From NCBI GenBank assembly GCA_038502055.1, contig JAXRKN010000044.1:2762001-2826000 (forward strand): a stretch of 64,000 bases of DNA, in the 5' to 3' direction. The DNA is from Tanytarsus gracilentus. Taxonomy: Eukaryota > Arthropoda > Insecta > Diptera > Chironomidae. How positions within the stretch are numbered: position 1 is the stretch's first letter; each line of letters starts with the position of its first letter. Positions 51,935 to 64,000 of the stretch are shown piece after piece. The notes beneath the pieces were generated by a model. It saw only the letters and a program-made list of their open reading frames with translations. It was not told the origin of the DNA and did not search any database. Made by a program: the position numbers and the translations under genes.

Positions 51935-53365
51935 CTACATTGCAAAGAAATCTATTTTTTTAGGCAATACCGTAACTTTTATCGGTCTCAACTCGAACGT
52001 GTTAAAATCTATGGTAAAAAGTTTTTCATTTCCATCCTCGCTCGACACGTGTGGGAAAAGTGTAAGTTGTCGAGCACTAAAATTTTTACAACTAGGTATG
52101 TCTAAAAATGAACGATCGATGATCCGTTTCCAGCTTTCCCAGATGTACGAAAATCCAAAGTCATCAAACGAAGAATTCACCTTGACATTCAACTTTGATG
52201 GATCTTCATTTTTGCTCTCAATCGTATTGGTGGTGATTGCAAATTCAGATGTCTCAAAGTCAATCTCAGCTGTTGTCATGCATTCGGGATTTAGTATTTT
52301 CGAATATTCCGGGACTTTTTCCTTTGCATTGAACTTTGACCACCAACGCGAGTTTTGGAGCTTTTGCTTGTTGCTTTCAATTTTTTTATAGCAGTTTGAG
52401 CAACCCTCACATGGCGGCGAATAAATCATTGAAGCCTTAGAATACCACGTGACATTATTTCGAGGATAAATACCATTAAAAAGAAAAGCAGAGTAATTTC
52501 TAAGCGAGCCAGTAAGCCAGTATTTATCGCGCTTTCTTAAAATATCATTAAACGCACCAAGATGAATTGAACCAACAGCAAAAAATGGCTTTTTAACATC
52601 GCCTTCCTCTTCCTCATTAGGAATTAATTCGATCTTCATTATGTCCTTTTTAACGGCATTACCCTTGACAATTGACAGTGCACAGTCGGCCATAGCTCTT
52701 ACATTCTCAACTTTATTGCCGATTTTAGCATTTCCGTTGATTAAGTTCAAGCTAAATTGATTAAATTGACCGAGTGGAAGCACACCAATGGCTGGAATGC
52801 TCTCACCACTACTCTCTGCCTTCCTCATCAAACCCGTTATAACTTCAGAAACTGATCCATCACCACCGCCAACGATAATCACGTCTGGATACTCATTCAA
52901 TTCCTCCTCAAAATATCTAATCGCATGATTCTCAGCTTGTGTCTTGACGACTTCAATCATAAAACCAGCGAGGTTGAGAATCGGCGCGCAATAGTCGTTA
53001 AAGTTATCTTAAATTAGTTTATTAAATGAAAAATATTGTCTCAAAGAGAATTAATTAAAATTACCTTCGGCATTTCTTTTATTCGCCGCTGGATTTAAAA
53101 CAATCAGCACCTTTTTAAGTCTACCGTTAACTGGAAGTTTAGCATCACCATATATCTTTGCCTCACTGCAGTATTGTCTCATCATCTGTGCAATTCTATT
53201 GAATTTTATTAAAATTTAGTTCTCAAAATATTTATTAATTTTTTGATATTCTCACTGATATTTTTGATGACACCAATTGCCTCCATAGGCAAGGATCGAG
53301 CCAAAGAAAATGGATTTCTTTGGATTCCTCCCGATCCACTTAACAAACCTAATTAAGCGCGACAT
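51935..53365 (-). CDS. AGK: Acylglycerol kinase, mitochondrial
   Basis: Three exons (53365-53256, 53195-53065, 53007-51935) join in phase to about 437 residues, similar to the vertebrate enzyme. The N-terminus is basic with a short hydrophobic stretch (IFFGSILAYGGNW), fitting inner-membrane anchoring. The diacylglycerol-kinase catalytic core shows VLIVLNPAANKR, the nucleotide loop VGGGDGSVSEV at about 126-136 and LPLGQFNQFSLN. The downstream PPCEGCSNCYKK Cys cluster is typical of AGK. It phosphorylates mono- and diacylglycerol and in vertebrates is also part of the TIM22 translocase. The stop codon is only 24 bp from that of the preceding plus-strand gene. Confidence 0.92.
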
Positions 53366-53686
53366 TTAATATTTTAAATTTTTTTCTCATTCAAAACACG
53401 ATGAACGAGAAGAAGAAGAAGAAATGTAAACAAAGCAGCGAAGGGTTCGTAACAAAGCAGTTCAAAATATTCTGAGGTTACTTCAAGAAAAGAAATTTTT
53501 ATTAATTATCGCATCAAAACGCTCACAAAAGTCATCGAAAACATCGTCAATCCATTCATAACTATCTCCAGCACCATCTGCACATGAAGTGGGATGCAAG
53601 TGTTATGAATGTACAGTAAAATCTTTCGTAATAAAAGGACTAGAAAATTTCATCGGAATCACAGCAACAAAATTAAGATTGGGATA

Positions 53687-56414
53687 ATGGACACGAAAAT
53701 GGATGTGGATAGTTCAAAAAAATCGAATTTCTCGGCATCGGGATCATCGGGATCGATTTCGAGGAACTCGTCTAGTGCCAAGAGCGACATTAAGAAACTC
53801 GTGATTAAAAATTTCAAAAGTAAGTTAAATAAAGTGTGTCTCAATGCCATCGCAAATTTTTCTGTGCGCATAATTTGTAAAGTGCATAACAAATTGTTAT
53901 TGAGGAAATATGTTTTTTTTTCGTATTCGTGTCTTAACACTCTTCTTATTATCGCTTTTCTCTTTTCAGCCAAACCGACACTACCAGAAAACTATCAGGA
54001 AAGTACATGGCAGAAGTTGAAAGAAGCCGTAATCGCAATTCAGACCTCAACACCCATCACTTACTGTCTCGAGGAGCTCTATCAGGCGGTCGAGAATATG
54101 TGCAGTCATAAGATGGACTCGCAAATCTACGTTAATCTAACAGGACTGTTTGAAAGTCATGTCAAGTCAAACATTAAACCATTTCTCGCGGAACGAATAG
54201 ACAAATTGGTGAGTGATAAAATTAGACTCGATCTAAAACGTTTAACTATCGCTCTCTCTCACACACAGCTGTATCTGAAGAAGGTGAATGAATGTTGGCA
54301 GTCGCATTGCCAACAGATAATTATGATTCGTAGTATTTTTCTATATTTAGATCGTACATACGTTTTGCAAAATCCAACGGTGAAGTCAATTTGGTGAGAA
54401 CTTTTTTTAAAAAATTAATTTTATAACTATAACTATTTTATTATTATTATAGGGATCTCGGTCTTGAATTATTTAGCGATCATATTGCGACAAATGGTGT
54501 GGTGCAGTCGCGCACAGTTGAAGGTATTTTGATGCTCATCGAGAAGGAGAGAAATGGAGAAACAATCGATCGGACATTGCTTAAGAGTCTCTTGCGAATG
54601 TTTTCTGATCTTCAAATCTATAAGGACGCATTTGAGAATAAGTTCTTGATGGCAACGAAACAACTCTATCAGACTGAGGGTCAACGTAAAATGCAAGAAC
54701 TAGATGTTCCCGAGTATCTTAAGCATGTCGACAAGCGATTGGCGGAAGAGAATGAACGAATGCTGCATTATCTCGATCAATGTACAAAACTTCAGTTGAT
54801 TTTCACGGTCGAACGTCAATTATTAGCCGAACACATTACTGGAATTCTTCAAAAGGGCCTTGATCAGCTGCTCGAGGAGAATCGAGTTAGTGACTTATCG
54901 CTACTCTATTCGCTCTTTAGTCGCGTCAAAAATGGAACTATCGAGTTATGTGGAACTTTTAATGCATTCGTAAAGACTAAGGGAAAAACTCTCGTCATTG
55001 ATCCGGAGAAGGATAAAACGATGGTTCAAGATTTGCTCGACTTCAAAGACAAAATGGACTACATCGTTCAGAATTGCTTCGAACGTAATGAAAAGTTCTC
55101 GCATAGCTTGAGGGAAGCATTCGAATATTTCGTTAATCAGCGTACTAACAAACCAGCCGAACTAATTGCAAAGTACGTTGATTTGAAGTTGAGAGCTGGA
55201 AATAAAGAAGCCACCGAGGAGGAGCTCGAACAGATTTTAGATAAAATTATGGTTCTCTTCCGCTTCTGCCATGGAAAAGATGTGTTCGAGGCGTTTTATA
55301 AGAAGGACCTGGCGAAGAGACTTCTCGTCGGAAAGTCGGCCAGTGTCGATGCCGAAAAGAGCATGCTCTCGAAGCTTAAACAAGAATGCGGCGGTGGATT
55401 TACATCGAAGCTCGAGGGAATGTTCAAGGACATGGAACTTAGTAAGGACATAAACATTGCGTTTAAGCAATATGTCGAGGCGAACATTAACAATAAGGAA
55501 CTTTCACTCTATTACTCGATTGGAATTGATCTTACCGTCAATATTCTCACCATGGGCTACTGGCCGACGTATCCAGTGATGGAAGTGAATATGCCACCAC
55601 AGCTGGTTGAGTATCAGAATGTTTTCACGAAATTCTATTTGGCCAAACATAGTGGTAGAAAGCTCCAGTGGCAGCCAACACTCGGTCATTGCGTGTTAAA
55701 GGCTCGCTTTGATCAGGGACCAAAGGATCTTCAAGTGTCCTTATTCCAATCACTCGTGTTGCTTTTATTCAACGAATGCGATGAAATGTCACTCGAGGAA
55801 CTTCAACTTGCAACCAACATCGAAATAAAACCAGTGAGTAGAATATTTTTAATCAATTAAGCAATTAATACTTAACAACAATATATAGGATGGCGAATTG
55901 AGACGAACTCTTCAGTCATTGGCATGCGGGAAAGCAAGAGTGTTGACTAAAATACCGAAAAGCCGTGAGATCGAGGACAAAGACAAGTTCAAGTTCAATA
56001 ACGAATTTACTGCCAAACTCTTCAGAATTAAAATTAATTCCATCCAAATGAAGGAGACGGTAAATGTGACTTTGATTGATGTTTTTTGCAACTAATTTAT
56101 TGTTTTCTAGAACGAGGAGCAAAAGGCGACAGAAGAGCGAGTCTATCAGGATCGTCAGTATCAAATTGATGCAGCTGTTGTGAGAATAATGAAAATGAGG
56201 AAGACTTTGAGTCACAATTTGCTCATAAGTGAGCTATACAAGCAACTCTCGTTCCCTGTCAAGGTAAAATTTAATAATTTAACAACTTTAATAATTTGTT
56301 AAAACATTTCTCTTTTAGCCGGCTGATTTGAAGAAGAGGATAGAAAGCTTAATTGATCGAGATTATATGGAGCGTGACAAGGATAATCAGAATCAATATA
56401 ATTATGTGGCTTAA
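53687..56414 (+). CDS. Cul4: Cullin-4, scaffold of CRL4 ubiquitin ligases
   Basis: Seven exons (first to 53819, then 53970-54208, 54269-54393, 54453-55833, 55889-56059, 56111-56263, 56319-56414), all in phase. From ATG 53687 the protein is about 765 residues, near the human CUL4A length. An in-frame ATG at 53609 would add 26 basic residues, but its context is weaker. LPENYQESTWQKLKEAV, SIFLYLDRTYVLQ and the C-terminal YKKDLAKRLLVGKSAS are cullin hallmarks. The neddylation site lies in VVRIMKMRKTL, Lys at about residue 711. The C-terminal winged helix ends NYVA. Cul4 binds DDB1 at its N-terminal half and ROC1 at its C-terminal half. Confidence 0.96.
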
Positions 56415-56595
56415 GCGATCGATTGATCATCATGAGTGACTAATAAATCCCAATTTTATGTTCTTAAGATTTTCCTGAACGATTTTTTTTAAATTAATGG
56501 TTGTCATTTTGCGGATGATTTATATTCATTGTGAACTTAATCATAAGGTGTAAAATAAAAATTTGAATTTAAAGCAAACTTTTTATTCTATGAAT

Positions 56596-58845
56596 CTAAA
56601 CTTTCATATTAGCTTGATGCTCATCAATTTCCGCGATAAGATTTTCAGCCAAATTTACCGCCGAAACCTCTTTTCCGAGGAAGTTGCTAACGAGACTTCT
56701 CGAAGGAACTGCACCGCCATGGAAGAGACAATTGTATCGATACTTTTCACCCTGTGTTCGATTTAATGGATCTTTTTGGAAATACTCCTGCCATATCCAC
56801 GATGCAATCGCTCTTGAGCACAAATAAGAATAATATTTAGCACCATATCCGACCAGGTGAGAGAAGCGAAGTTGCCATGCAGTCGATGGGACATAGGGAA
56901 GTCCATAGTACTGTTCTTGAACCATTTTTAAAGTTTCGGTTGTATTTTGTTGATGACTTTCCGGCAGTCCATGATAGACTTGATCGAGTGCCGAATAGAA
57001 AACTTGGAGTTGCGTTTCGCTGGCTGAAAAGACATTCTTCGATGCACACAATCGTGTGAGCATTTCGTCGGGCATTGGTTCTTGCGTTTGATAATGTTTA
57101 GCGAATGTTTTGAGAACACGTGGATCACTCGCAAAATATTCCATGAGAACTGACGGCACTTCGGCGAAATCTGTACTGCATCTTGTTCCCGTAACATGCT
57201 GATATTCAGTTCTGGCGAGCATCGAGTGCATTGCATGGCCAAGTTCATGAAATAGATTGTCCACCATTGATGGAGATAAGAGAGTTGGATTCCATCGTGC
57301 TTGACTAAAATTCAACATGACCACAACTATGGGGTTTTGATATTCTCCATTTGCAAGTCTTTTACCGCCCTGAATCGTAAAATGGCAGTCCTGATTTGGT
57401 TTTCCTAAAAAAGAAGACAGATATTAAAAAGTAATTAATTATAATTACTTAATTGCTCACCATTTCTCTCAAAGAAATCACAATAGATTACACCAAGAAG
57501 ATCATTATTCTCGTCAATGACTTTTAATTTGTAAACATCATCAGCCCAACTCTCTCCCTTTTCCATCTCCACATTCTCCAAGCGAATGCCGAAAAGGGAT
57601 TTCATGAGGTTATTGAAACCTTCCATGCATCCACCGAGACTAAAGTATGGCATGAATTCAGTCGCTTGCGATGAAGTCTGTAGGAATTTATTTTTCATTC
57701 GAGCAGTGAAATAAGGAGTGTCCCAGGCGGCAAGAGGAGAGTTTATTCCACCATCGGTTAATTTCATTTGTTGCATAATATTAAAATCTTTTTGTGCTCT
57801 CGGTCGAAGTTTCTCGCTCAAAATATCCAAAAACTCTTTTACATTTTCCGGAGTCTCCATTGTCGATGATTTTAAAGCTCGATGAGCGTATGTTTCGAAT
57901 CCACAGGTTGTTGCGAGCGTATGTCGACAGTAAATTAAATCTGTTAAAAGCTCTTCTTGTTTCGAATCGGGATAGAGGTAGAGTTTATAAGCAGCTTCAC
58001 GTGCTAGTGCATTGGGCGAGTCCGCATATAGACCCGAAACGAGAATTTTATCACCATCGACTGAGAAGAGGTGCCTTATATTCTCGGGCAGTACTGTCTT
58101 GGGAAGTGCTCTCGGATGAACGGCTCCAGCCATGAATCGTTGTCCAAGATGTAGAATCGATTCATTTAGACTTACGACTTTCTTTCTTAACTCTTCTTCG
58201 AGATGAATTCCACACTGTTCAAAGTCGAATAGAAAAAGATTTGCTACATGGTCATCGATTGCTGTCGTTTCAAATTTATCACCATGATCGACCACGTGCT
58301 TGAGAGATTGAAACAATTCGCGGTGTGTGTTTAGTCTGGAAGTTAAAGTGTGAATTATTGCTGGATGTTACTTGAACTCGACTCAAACTCACTTCTCTAC
58401 AATACTACTAATAGATACGCATGCATCCTCTGCCGCATATCCATATGAGCTTTGTGGATGACCGAGTCTTATGAATTCCGAAAGGTCTGCTACTTTACAA
58501 AGCGTGTCCGAGAGTTCGTCAAAAACACTGACAATTTTCCTCTTTCTATCCGGCGAAATAGCTTCGGCAATTAGATCGTCTGTCTTTAGAATGCATCGCT
58601 CTTTAAGCACATAAAATCCTTCATATCCTTTCAGTTCCGAGATTCCAAATAAACCCTAAAATTGATCTTTAATTAAATAATTTCATAATATTTTACTTTA
58701 GCGCTGAACTCACCACGGGATTTTTTGATATTTGCATTTTTTTGCTCGGTCGAGTGTTGAACTCCAAGAAGAATTTGTTTGTTGTGACACATCTCGATCC
58801 TATCTGTTTAATTAATAAATTATTTAATTTTCGAATTCTCTGCAT
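56596..58845 (-). CDS. MIPEP: Mitochondrial intermediate peptidase (M3 oligopeptidase)
   Basis: Four exons (58845-58714, 58655-58393, 58335-57461, 57404-56596) join in phase to about 692 residues. The N-terminus is basic and free of acidic residues at first, fitting a mitochondrial presequence, and NPVGLFG marks the start of the mature domain. The zinc site HELGH is at about 476-480, with a third ligand in TDFAEVPS (Glu near 505). Both are diagnostic of M3 peptidases, and the FAEVPS context with GTRCSTD matches MIPEP. It removes N-terminal octapeptides from a subset of imported matrix proteins. It is convergent with Cul4 (182 bp between stops) and divergent from HDAC6. Confidence 0.94.
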
Positions 58846-59651
58846 GATGCAGATTTAAGTTTTAAAAATAATAAACAAAGACGAAAAGAGTGTTGCGATG
58901 AATTTTACAACATTTAGCTGAGATAATTGACGAGAGCGAAGATTATAATAGATAAAGGATGCGATAATTTTTAAATTTAATTGAGAGCTTAAAGCTGTTA
59001 ATCTTTAATTAAGCTGAAAATTGTTAAAATAATAAAATTAATTGAAATCAAGTTGTGTACATAAATTTGAAAAAATACGTTACAAATGTTAGTTTCTTTA
59101 GACTTAATTTATAGAGCTTTAAGTAAGTGCAATAAAAAGTGTTTTTATTTTAATTAAAAAATTGAAAATTATCTTTATCAAAAATTCAATAATTATTCTT
59201 AATATTGCCTTAAAATCAAATGTCAATTTAATTCGGTTCAACACTTTACTTGCAAGCAACTTTACGCTCAAGTTAAATTCGCAAAAACAACAAAGTCAGT
59301 CGTGCTCTCAAATATTTGTGTTTTTGCGATAAACGCAGCGATAATCGGACGTTTTTCGTGATAAAAGTAATCATGAGTGGGTAAATAAGTGGAGAATTGC
59401 AGAAATATCGCGATAAGTGCTAAAATAAAGTGCATATTTGTGTGTGGGTTTTTGGGGAACAATAAATAAAAAAAGAAAAAAACTTCACACCCACGACAAT
59501 CCAGTTCCAAGGCAGCAAATTAATCAACACCGAGCATTACTTCATCTGCCATCAATTCGAGCAGACCAAAATATAAACTTTAATCGATACAGGGAACCAA
59601 AATTGAGTGAAGAAACAAATTTCTATAAGGAGAACACAAAGTCAAGTCAAA
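58846..59651. other. Divergent promoter and 5' UTR region of MIPEP and HDAC6
   Basis: About 800 bp between the two start codons. The HDAC6 5' UTR exon ends at its ATG (59652-59654), which is followed at once by a donor GTAAGA. No other gene is seen. The part between about 59275 and 59600 is less AT-rich and probably transcribed. Confidence 0.45.
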
Positions 59652-62600
59652 ATGGTAAGAAGAAATTGAAAGTAAAATTTGAGCGGGATATTGCAACAAC
59701 GTGATCTATGAATTATTGACTATCGTCAAAATTAAAGTATTTGCTTGGCAACTCCATTGTCAGGGCAACAGTCTTATTTTTTTGTTACTTTAATTCCTCT
59801 TTAAAAATTAGCAGAAAACTGTGATCACACGCAAGGAAGCTCAAGATGCAAAAATGAAGACACGAGCGATGGCGAGCAAGGCAAATAATACCAATAAAAT
59901 TTCACTCGTGGAGGCGAAACGAAACAGCCGTCAAAAGATGTTGCTTAAAGGTGGAAATGAGGCGGTCAATAGCAGCAGCAACAATAATAACTCGGTGAAG
60001 GACATTTATGGAAATGCTTTGAGTAGTCTTAACATGGTGCGCGGCGAAACGAGCGTAATATACGATGAGTCAATGACGCAGCACTATTGCTTATGGGATC
60101 AAAATTATCCGGAATGCCCTGAGCGTTTTACTTCTGTAATAAATCGCTGTCGAGAGTTGAAATTAATTGATCGGTGTAAAAGTCTTAAACCAAGATTAGC
60201 GACGAAGGAGGAAGTATTAATGGTTCACACTGAACAACACTACGAATTGCTCAAGTCAACGAGCGAGAGTGTCGATGAGGAAAAATTGGAAGATTTAAGC
60301 TCAAACTATGACGCTGTTTTTATTAACTCAAAAACATTTCATCTTTCGCTTTTGGCGTGTGGATCAACAATTGAACTTGTTGACAGCATTTTAGATGGCC
60401 ACTGCCAAAATGGAATGGCTATCATTCGACCACCAGGTACTGAAGAATTCAATATTTTTCAAATTATACTAAAATTGCTTTCTCTAAAGGTCATCACGCG
60501 ATGAAGGCTGAATTCAATGGATATTGTTTCTTTAATAACGTCGCTGTGGCAGCGCAACATGCATTGGAATACAAGGGTATCAGTAGGATTTTGATTGTCG
60601 ATTGGGATGTTCATCATGGACAGGGTACGCAAAGAGCTTTTTATGAAGATCCGCGAGTTGTCTACTTTTCGATTCATCGCTTCGAACACGGCACTTTCTG
60701 GCCTAATTTGAGAGAATCTGATTTCGACTCGGCGGGAAGCGGCAATGGTGAGGGAAAGAACATAAATGTCCCATTGAATAAAGTGGGAATGACAAATGCC
60801 GATTACTTGGCAATTTTTCAACAACTCCTGCTGCCAGTTGCAATCGAGGTACTTTTTTCACATTCATGAAAATTGTTTTCTTTGACACATTTATCATCAA
60901 ACTTTCTGTCATTTTATTCTATCATTATATCAGTTCCAACCGGAATTGATTTTCGTATCCGCTGGATATGATGCAGCATTTGGATGCCCCGAGGTTTGTC
61001 ACACAAAACTTTTAATATTATTTTTTCTTCTTTTATTAGTTCCAACCTGAGCTCGTTATTGTCTCATGTGGCTTCGATAGCTCATTAGGAGATGAAAAAG
61101 TATGAATTGGCTCAGGATATCCTCAAGTATCCTTTCTTTCCAAATATCGTCAAGTATCAGAGTTTTATTTTTACTAACCATTTAAAAAACTCTGTCACAT
61201 TTATCGCGTACCTTTTGGTTTTAAAAGCAATGCATGTTTAATTGACAAAATTATTGTTTTCTCTAACATTAAAAAAAATTCTATACAGTCAAATTAATTA
61301 TTCTTTAATTTTCACATTGCATGAAAAGGGCGAAATGGAAGTGACACCCGCGTGTTTTTCTCATTTACTTGCACCGCTTATGTCGTTGGCACTGGGTCGC
61401 GTTGCTGTTGTGCTTGAAGGAGGTTATTGTCTAGAGTCATTGGCAGAAGGTGCAGCGTTGACGCTCAAAACCCTGCTTGGTGATCCATGTCCAATGATGG
61501 AACCTTTAGAGGCTCCTTGTGAGAGGTCTGTAGAACTCAAATCATGATTATTAAATCTTTAATTTTATCTTATTTTTAAAGCATTCAAGATACGATTCTT
61601 AACTGCATCTACATTCATCGGCAATATTGGTGCAATTTATCTCTTCAAGAAGTCTATAACATAGAGGAGCTCAATAACGTTAATCCTCAGTCTAATCTTC
61701 ATCAAGTGCCTCATGATAGTTTTATCGGTGGCAATCCAGTTCCTGAAAAGTTTCAAACACGTGACTGTTATCCTGTTCAAAATGAATCATTCAAAAAACG
61801 AATTTCTGATCGTCTAACGCAGCTAAGATTCTTTACTGACTTGACGTTTACAGTCAATAGAGTCTGCTATGTTTATGATGAAATTATGATGGAGCACCGA
61901 AATCAATTTGATGGGTAAATATAGATTTATACTATTCTTGAGAATTTAATGAAAATATTAATTTTTAGTGGTCATCCCGAACAACCTGAGCGAATAAGAG
62001 CAATCAAATCTCGTTTTGGAGAATACAATTTGTTGAATCGGATGAAACAATTACAGGCTCGTGCGGCTACTGAAGAAGAGCTCTTACTTGTCCATTCAAA
62101 AGCTCATATAAATCTAATGCAGGAGATAGTAAATCTTGATGATCTCGCTGCAGCGGGCGACAATTATAATTCCATCTATTTTCACCCAAAAACTTATGAA
62201 AGTGCAACCTTTGCAGCTGGAAGTGTTTTGCAAGTTGTGGATGAAGTACTTAATGGAAAATCACGCAGCGGAAGCTGTGTCGTGCGCCCTCCTGGTCACC
62301 GTAAGTTCAATTTGTTCCTTTAATTAATTGCTAATTATTACATATTGGATTCTCTACAGATTGCTCTTCCGATGAGCCCCATGGTTTCTGCATTTTCAAT
62401 AATGTCGCGGTCGCAGCTCAATATGCAGTTAAAAATCATGGATTAGATCGAGTTTTAATTGTCGATTGGGATATCCACCACGGAAATGGAATACAGGAAA
62501 TATTTGAAAATGATCCAAAAGTTCTCTACATTTCAGTTCATCGCTACGACTATGGAAATTTCTTTCCACGCAGCAAAGACGCCGATTTTACTGAAGTTGG

Positions 62601-63754
62601 ACAAGGAGCTGGTCGAGGATTTAATGTTAATATTGCTTGGAATAAAAGAAACATGGGTGATATGGAGTATGTTTTGGCAATGCAGAACGTCATTTTGCCA
62701 ATCGCGTACGAATTTAATCCTCAACTTGTGATTGTTAGTGCTGGATTTGATGCAGCTATTGGTGATCAGTTAGGCGGTTGTAAAGTAAATCCCGAAGCTT
62801 ATGGATACTTTACTCACTGGCTCTCAACACTTGCAAATGGAAAAATAATTTTAGTCCTCGAAGGCGGCTACAACGTAAACTCAATTTCACATGCAATGAC
62901 GATGTGCACTAAAGCTTTGCTTGGTGATCCTCTCCCAATGATTAATGTCCCAACAAGATTTAATGGAATCAATTCGAGTGCTTTAGAGTCACTTCAGAAT
63001 GTCATAAAAGTACAAGAGGAGTTTTGGAAGTGCCTGAAATTCAATAAGAAACTGCCAGACTTTGATGTAAATGAAAATAAATTGACAGATGAGCTTGTCG
63101 CAAAAGTGGAAGCCTTAAAGTTAACCGAGACACCTATGGAGGATGGCGGAAGTTCGGGGAAATCAGGCAATATTTCGAGTAATTCAGACGAACCAGGAAC
63201 CTCAAGTCAAAATGTCGAGAAAAAACTAACGTTAACAGACTTTCTAAAGGAAAATCGAGATGCTTTGAATAATGAAGATATGTTTGCAATTGTTCCGCTC
63301 AAAGACTGTCCTCACCTGGCATTGCTAAATCCCGAGACTGCTCCTGAAGGTAATCAAAATAAAAATTTACTTTTTAATTGAGTAATCATTAATATAATTA
63401 ATAATTATAATTATTTTAGCAATTGACCACAACGGAGAATGTGCAGAGTGTCAGACAACCATCGAGAATTGGGTGTGCCTTATTTGCTTTAAAATCTATT
63501 GCTCACGTTACATCAATGAACACAGTCATTCTCATTTCGTGTCGAATGAACATCCACTCACATTGAGTTTTAGCGATTTGTCTGTGTGGTGTTACATGTG
63601 CGAAGCCTATGTTGATAATCCACAATTACACAAATATAAAAACCTCGTCCATAAATCAAAGTTTAATGGGGAAGAGCTGGTTTGGAGCTACGGTGAGATA
63701 TTGCAAGTTTCTTTTCAAAATCAACAAGATGACGACAGCGAAATCTACGACTGA
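59652..63754 (+). CDS. HDAC6: Histone deacetylase 6: two deacetylase domains and a ZnF-UBP
   Basis: The start codon is alone in its exon (59652-59654). Coding continues in 59815-60436, 60490-60848, one of two 60-nt exons (60934-60993 or 61040-61099), 61329-61525, 61582-61914, 61969-62300, 62360-63349 and 63420-63754, about 1076 residues. Domain 1 (about 80-420) has PPGHHAMK, DWDVHHGQG (zinc ligands Asp248 and His250), the third ligand Asp341 in the alternative exon, and EGGYCLES. Domain 2 (about 500-840) has PPGHHCSSDEPHG, DWDIHHGNG, GFDAAIGD and EGGYN. Both domains keep all catalytic residues. The ZnF-UBP starts at CPHLALLNPE and continues with CAECQTTIENWVCLIC. HDAC6 deacetylates tubulin and other cytoplasmic targets and binds ubiquitin C-termini. 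Confidence 0.95.
60934..60993 (+). CDS. HDAC6: HDAC6 alternative exon 4a
   Basis: 60 nt (20 codons), phase 0 at both ends, encoding FQPELIFVSAGYDAAFGCPE. It carries the third zinc-ligand Asp of domain 1. The acceptor TATATCAG is good; the donor GAG|GTTTGT is weak, consistent with regulated splicing. Confidence 0.8.
61040..61099 (+). CDS. HDAC6: HDAC6 alternative exon 4b
   Basis: 60 nt, phase 0 at both ends, encoding FQPELVIVSCGFDSSLGDEK, homologous to exon 4a. It keeps the zinc-ligand Asp but changes the loop after it (GDEK against GCPE). The acceptor TTTTATTAG and donor AAA|GTATGA are adequate. Only 46 nt separate it from 4a. Confidence 0.8.
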
Positions 63755-64000
63755 TATTTGCTCAAACTTTTACCTTTTGCTATCATAATCTTTCTGTTTC
63801 TATCTAAACTTGTCACGATTGGATTTAGTGATTTACTCGCAAGATTTTTTATCTAAAAATCTAAAATATTGTCTAACATTCCAAAAATTAAAATAAATTA
63901 AACTGAAAAAATAATTACCTCAAAAAAAACGGTACAATCAATTCAAATGCAATTTTTTGTTACATTAATATAAAAAATATATTTTTGTCTCTTTAAAAAA
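63755..64000. other. HDAC6 3' UTR
   Basis: AT-rich sequence after the TGA at 63752-63754, with an AAATAAATT poly(A)-type signal near 63890. No further gene is seen before the window ends. Confidence 0.55.

Noticed and set aside
60459..60824. 121-codon minus-strand frame opposite HDAC6
   Set aside because: Antisense shadow of the conserved deacetylase exon.

Overview
This is a eukaryotic, very AT-rich genomic window. Introns follow GT-AG rules, most are short, and a few are very long. The gene set (HDAC6, Cul4, mitochondrial intermediate peptidase, acylglycerol kinase, RMND5, a GH13 maltase, insect-type defensin-like peptides, an LRIM-like LRR protein, a serine protease homologue) points to an insect, most probably a nematoceran dipteran. 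A non-biting midge is my best guess from compactness and base composition, but the sequence does not prove it.

Layout. Bases 3-266 are the 3' end of an unrecognised gene. From about 13.0 to 48.3 kb one long plus-strand gene encodes a coiled-coil, Ser-rich protein, perhaps related to the MTUS/ATIP microtubule-associated family. It has at least three alternative coding first exons (13029, 31879, 45918), whose splice phases fit the exons they would join. Its introns house at least eleven other genes: a GH13 maltase-like gene (16355-18362, minus), four defensin-like genes (18861-22301) of which two form a near-perfect inverted duplication, a two-exon secreted pro-peptide gene (24379-24800, minus), RMND5 (28087-29416, minus), an intronless gene of unknown function (39585-40301, minus), and three tandem secreted-protein paralogues (41452-44722, minus).

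From 49.3 to 64 kb the window is gene-dense: an LRR/coiled-coil membrane protein (minus), a serine protease homologue without its catalytic His and Ser (plus), acylglycerol kinase (minus, ending 24 bp from the previous gene), Cul4 (plus), mitochondrial intermediate peptidase (minus, convergent with Cul4) and HDAC6 (plus, divergent from the peptidase).

The most interesting observations are: (1) a pair of 60-nt exons in HDAC6, separated by only 46 nt, that both encode the segment with the third zinc ligand of the first deacetylase domain and look mutually exclusive; (2) a small cluster of defensin-like peptides, three with an odd seventh cysteine, with a roughly 540-bp-arm inverted duplication; (3) a maltase-like protein whose general acid/base Glu is replaced by Gln; (4) a secreted pro-peptide with an RKRR cleavage site; and (5) several small terminal-inverted-repeat elements, one with a 13-bp TIR and 5-bp target duplication, plus a family of roughly 100-bp foldback units in the long non-coding stretches. 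Innate immunity is a loose theme of the nested genes and of the 49-52 kb block, but that grouping is an inference. Exon boundaries were worked out by hand from phase and splice consensus and may be off by a base in places.
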